A stretch of DNA of 64,000 nucleotides from Himantopus leucocephalus. Taxonomy: Eukaryota; Chordata; Aves; Charadriiformes; Recurvirostridae. Shown here piece by piece: positions 62,397 to 64,000 of the stretch. The first letter of the stretch is position 1. Each line of letters starts with the position of its first letter. The notes beneath the pieces are model-generated. The model made no database searches and was not told the DNA's origin. It saw only the letters and a list, made by a program, of their open reading frames with translations. The position numbers were made by a program, and so were the translations under genes. Location: positions 7,973,140 through 8,037,139 of the forward strand of contig RSEF01000019.1 in assembly GCA_003993805.1 (NCBI GenBank), in the 5' to 3' direction.

Positions 62397-62412
62397 AAAA
62401 AAAAAAAAAAAA
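62397..62412 (+). repeat. Poly-A run
   Basis: A homopolymer of about 16 A preceded by TTTTTGT and followed by TCCCC. No mobile element is recognised with it. Confidence 0.75.
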
Positions 62413-64000
62413 TCCCCATGGGCTGAAAATAAGTATAAAAAAATTTTAGCCTTAAAGGAAAGCGAGTGTTTATCCCTCAAGCATCTGAAAGATTACATGG
62501 TCTATGCTGAAAATATAATTTTAAGCATAATTGTTCCCTTAATAATTTGGTGTGTCATGTGACTTCTTTTGATAAGTGTTCCTATTTATTAACAAAAACA
62601 GGTGATAAATTTGTGTACTACCATGCTGACTCATAGCTATAAATCTGTCACTAGTTTGCAGCTGTAACACTAATCTGGGTTTTCCTTGTGTGAAATGCAG
62701 TTAATAGTTAGCATTTGAACTTGAGTAGCAGACCAAGTTCTGCTCAGGTGGTATCTGCAAGCTTGGTTACATCCATAAGTTTAGCTACGTGCAGCTGAGG
62801 TTCAAGTTGGGCTACTCCACTGATCAGATCTGAACATGCAATAAACATCAGAAATCGTATGCAGAGACTGAGGCTTGTCTGGCACAACAGACTGTGGGTT
62901 CCTGTCAGTGTGTGTAGGCACGTACATACAGAGGTCTCAGCTCCAGACTCTGCTGAACTTCTTTATTGGAGTTCAGTTGCTGAAAAGGGTCTACAAGCTG
63001 ACTCTGCATGAAGATGAGCAGGAGTAATTCTGTTTTAACATAATTCAGTGACCACGCAAGCAGTCTTAGAGAGACAAAGGTAGCACAAAGCCTTGCTCTG
63101 ATACTTCCTTTCTTGCTTGCCAACCAGTGCATCACAGAATCCAACCCAAGGCAAGACGACCTTGACACAAAAGTGAAGAGAAGCCCTTGTCATTCTTCAT
63201 CTTGTTGACAACCTAACCCCTCAGAGCTTGTCCTGGAAAATCCAAGTTAAAACACTGCTGCTGACTTTTTGTGTCAACATTGATACAATATCAATGGTAG
63301 GAGATGAGCTAAATCACAAAGATGATGTCTACAGACTTGATAATAATATATGGTTCTCCCTCCTTCCAAGTCAAATAGAATCTCTGTTGAAACCTGTCTT
63401 ATACAAACAAGCCCACAAATTTAGGAAAAAAGAGAGAATCCTACAAAAAAGAAGACACCTTCAAGAGAAACAAGCGTGTTGCATGTATGCAAGAAGTAAG
63501 ATGAAATAGGAGACTTTCTTCTTCTCTTACATAAGACCTGCTGGAAAAGGAAGTATTTTCAGCTGAACAAGGCTCGTAAACGTGTGGCTACAGGTTGCAG
63601 TTTGGCCTGAAAAATTCACTACTCCCACTACTTCCAATTTACAAACACACAGTCTTCCTTATGCATACCACATGCCCAACTTCCAGTCTGCAAGTTTGGA
63701 CGATTACAATTCCTTTTCCTCTCCTTGCATGCCTCACCCCATTTTCAAAGCATTTGTTTCTGCTTAGAGATTGCTTGGTAAGAGATAAGCCTTTTCTAGA
63801 CAAATTGCCAGATGAATCGAGATAATGCCAAAGCAAGTTCAAACATATTTAATCTACAGGTATCACTCAGCCAATACGAAAGACTGATTTGTGGAGTAGT
63901 GGACTTATTTGTGACACAGCACAGCTGGAGTCACGCTTTGTGATCTGGTGTTATATTTTCTGGAGGTGCTGAACAGAAGACATTCCTGAGGAAGAGGTCA

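Larger units (their letters stand above)
30326..64000 (-). other. KSR1 upstream intron, at least 33.7 kb
   Basis: No exon matching the beginning of KSR1 (the Ile-Gly-Ser-Leu-Arg-rich CC region that precedes VKLIDYI) was recognised, and no other gene is supported on either strand. It holds several diverged MIR-like SINE fragments (34815-35015, 36565-36665, 39345-39460, 39640-39765), homopolymers (46770-46780, 55096-55107, 60391-60407, 62397-62412), a G10 run at 58684-58693 and an assembly gap. A large first intron is normal for KSR1. Confidence 0.75.

Noticed and set aside
1..64000. CRISPR arrays, tRNA or rRNA genes, operons or a prokaryotic-type defence system
   Set aside because: No regularly spaced direct repeats, no cloverleaf with A and B boxes, and no dense co-directional coding; the window is vertebrate intron and exon DNA.

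Overview
The window is vertebrate nuclear DNA, almost certainly from a bird. The evidence is an AT-leaning, intron-rich sequence, GT-AG introns, and a CR1 LINE ending in the avian-type ATTCTATGAT tail repeats (about 13742-14845). There is no bacterial or phage gene structure. The whole window is explained by one protein-coding gene on the minus strand: KSR1, kinase suppressor of Ras 1, the pseudokinase scaffold of the RAF-MEK-ERK cascade.

I reconstructed 18 consecutive coding exons by reading the minus strand and matching splice phases. They run from 30325 (5' end) down to 2046 (3' end) and total 2405 nt, or 801 complete codons plus two bases of the next. In order they encode the rest of the N-terminal CC-SAM (CA1) region, the Ser/Pro-rich CA2 region with 14-3-3 motifs, the cysteine-rich C1 domain (CA3), the Ser/Thr-rich CA4 with its FxFP ERK-docking motif, an acidic linker, and the CA5 pseudokinase domain. 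Residue numbers below count from the first codon of the 30325 exon. The first coding exon(s) and the last coding exon were not found and probably lie outside the window.

Layout: 1-2045 is sequence 3' of the last exon seen. 2046-5723 holds the six kinase exons. 6720-9991 holds the linker and CA4 exons. 10295-12408 holds the C1 region. 12409-15393 is an intron with an old MIR-like SINE and the antisense CR1. 15394-15398 is a 5-base microexon, 16157-16628 the large CA2 exon, and 18800-18947 and 30185-30325 the CC-SAM exons. 30326-64000 is about 33.7 kb of upstream intron with scattered old SINE remnants, simple repeats and a 100-N assembly gap.

The most interesting observations are: (1) a 5-nt microexon that is needed to keep the reading frame and whose skipping would put a stop inside the C1 domain; (2) a 42-nt frame-neutral exon with a very poor 3' splice site, matching the 14-residue insertion of a reported brain isoform; (3) a stop codon overlapping the last visible splice donor, so that intron retention gives an immediate alternative C-terminus; (4) a second FxFP-type motif in the CA2 region.
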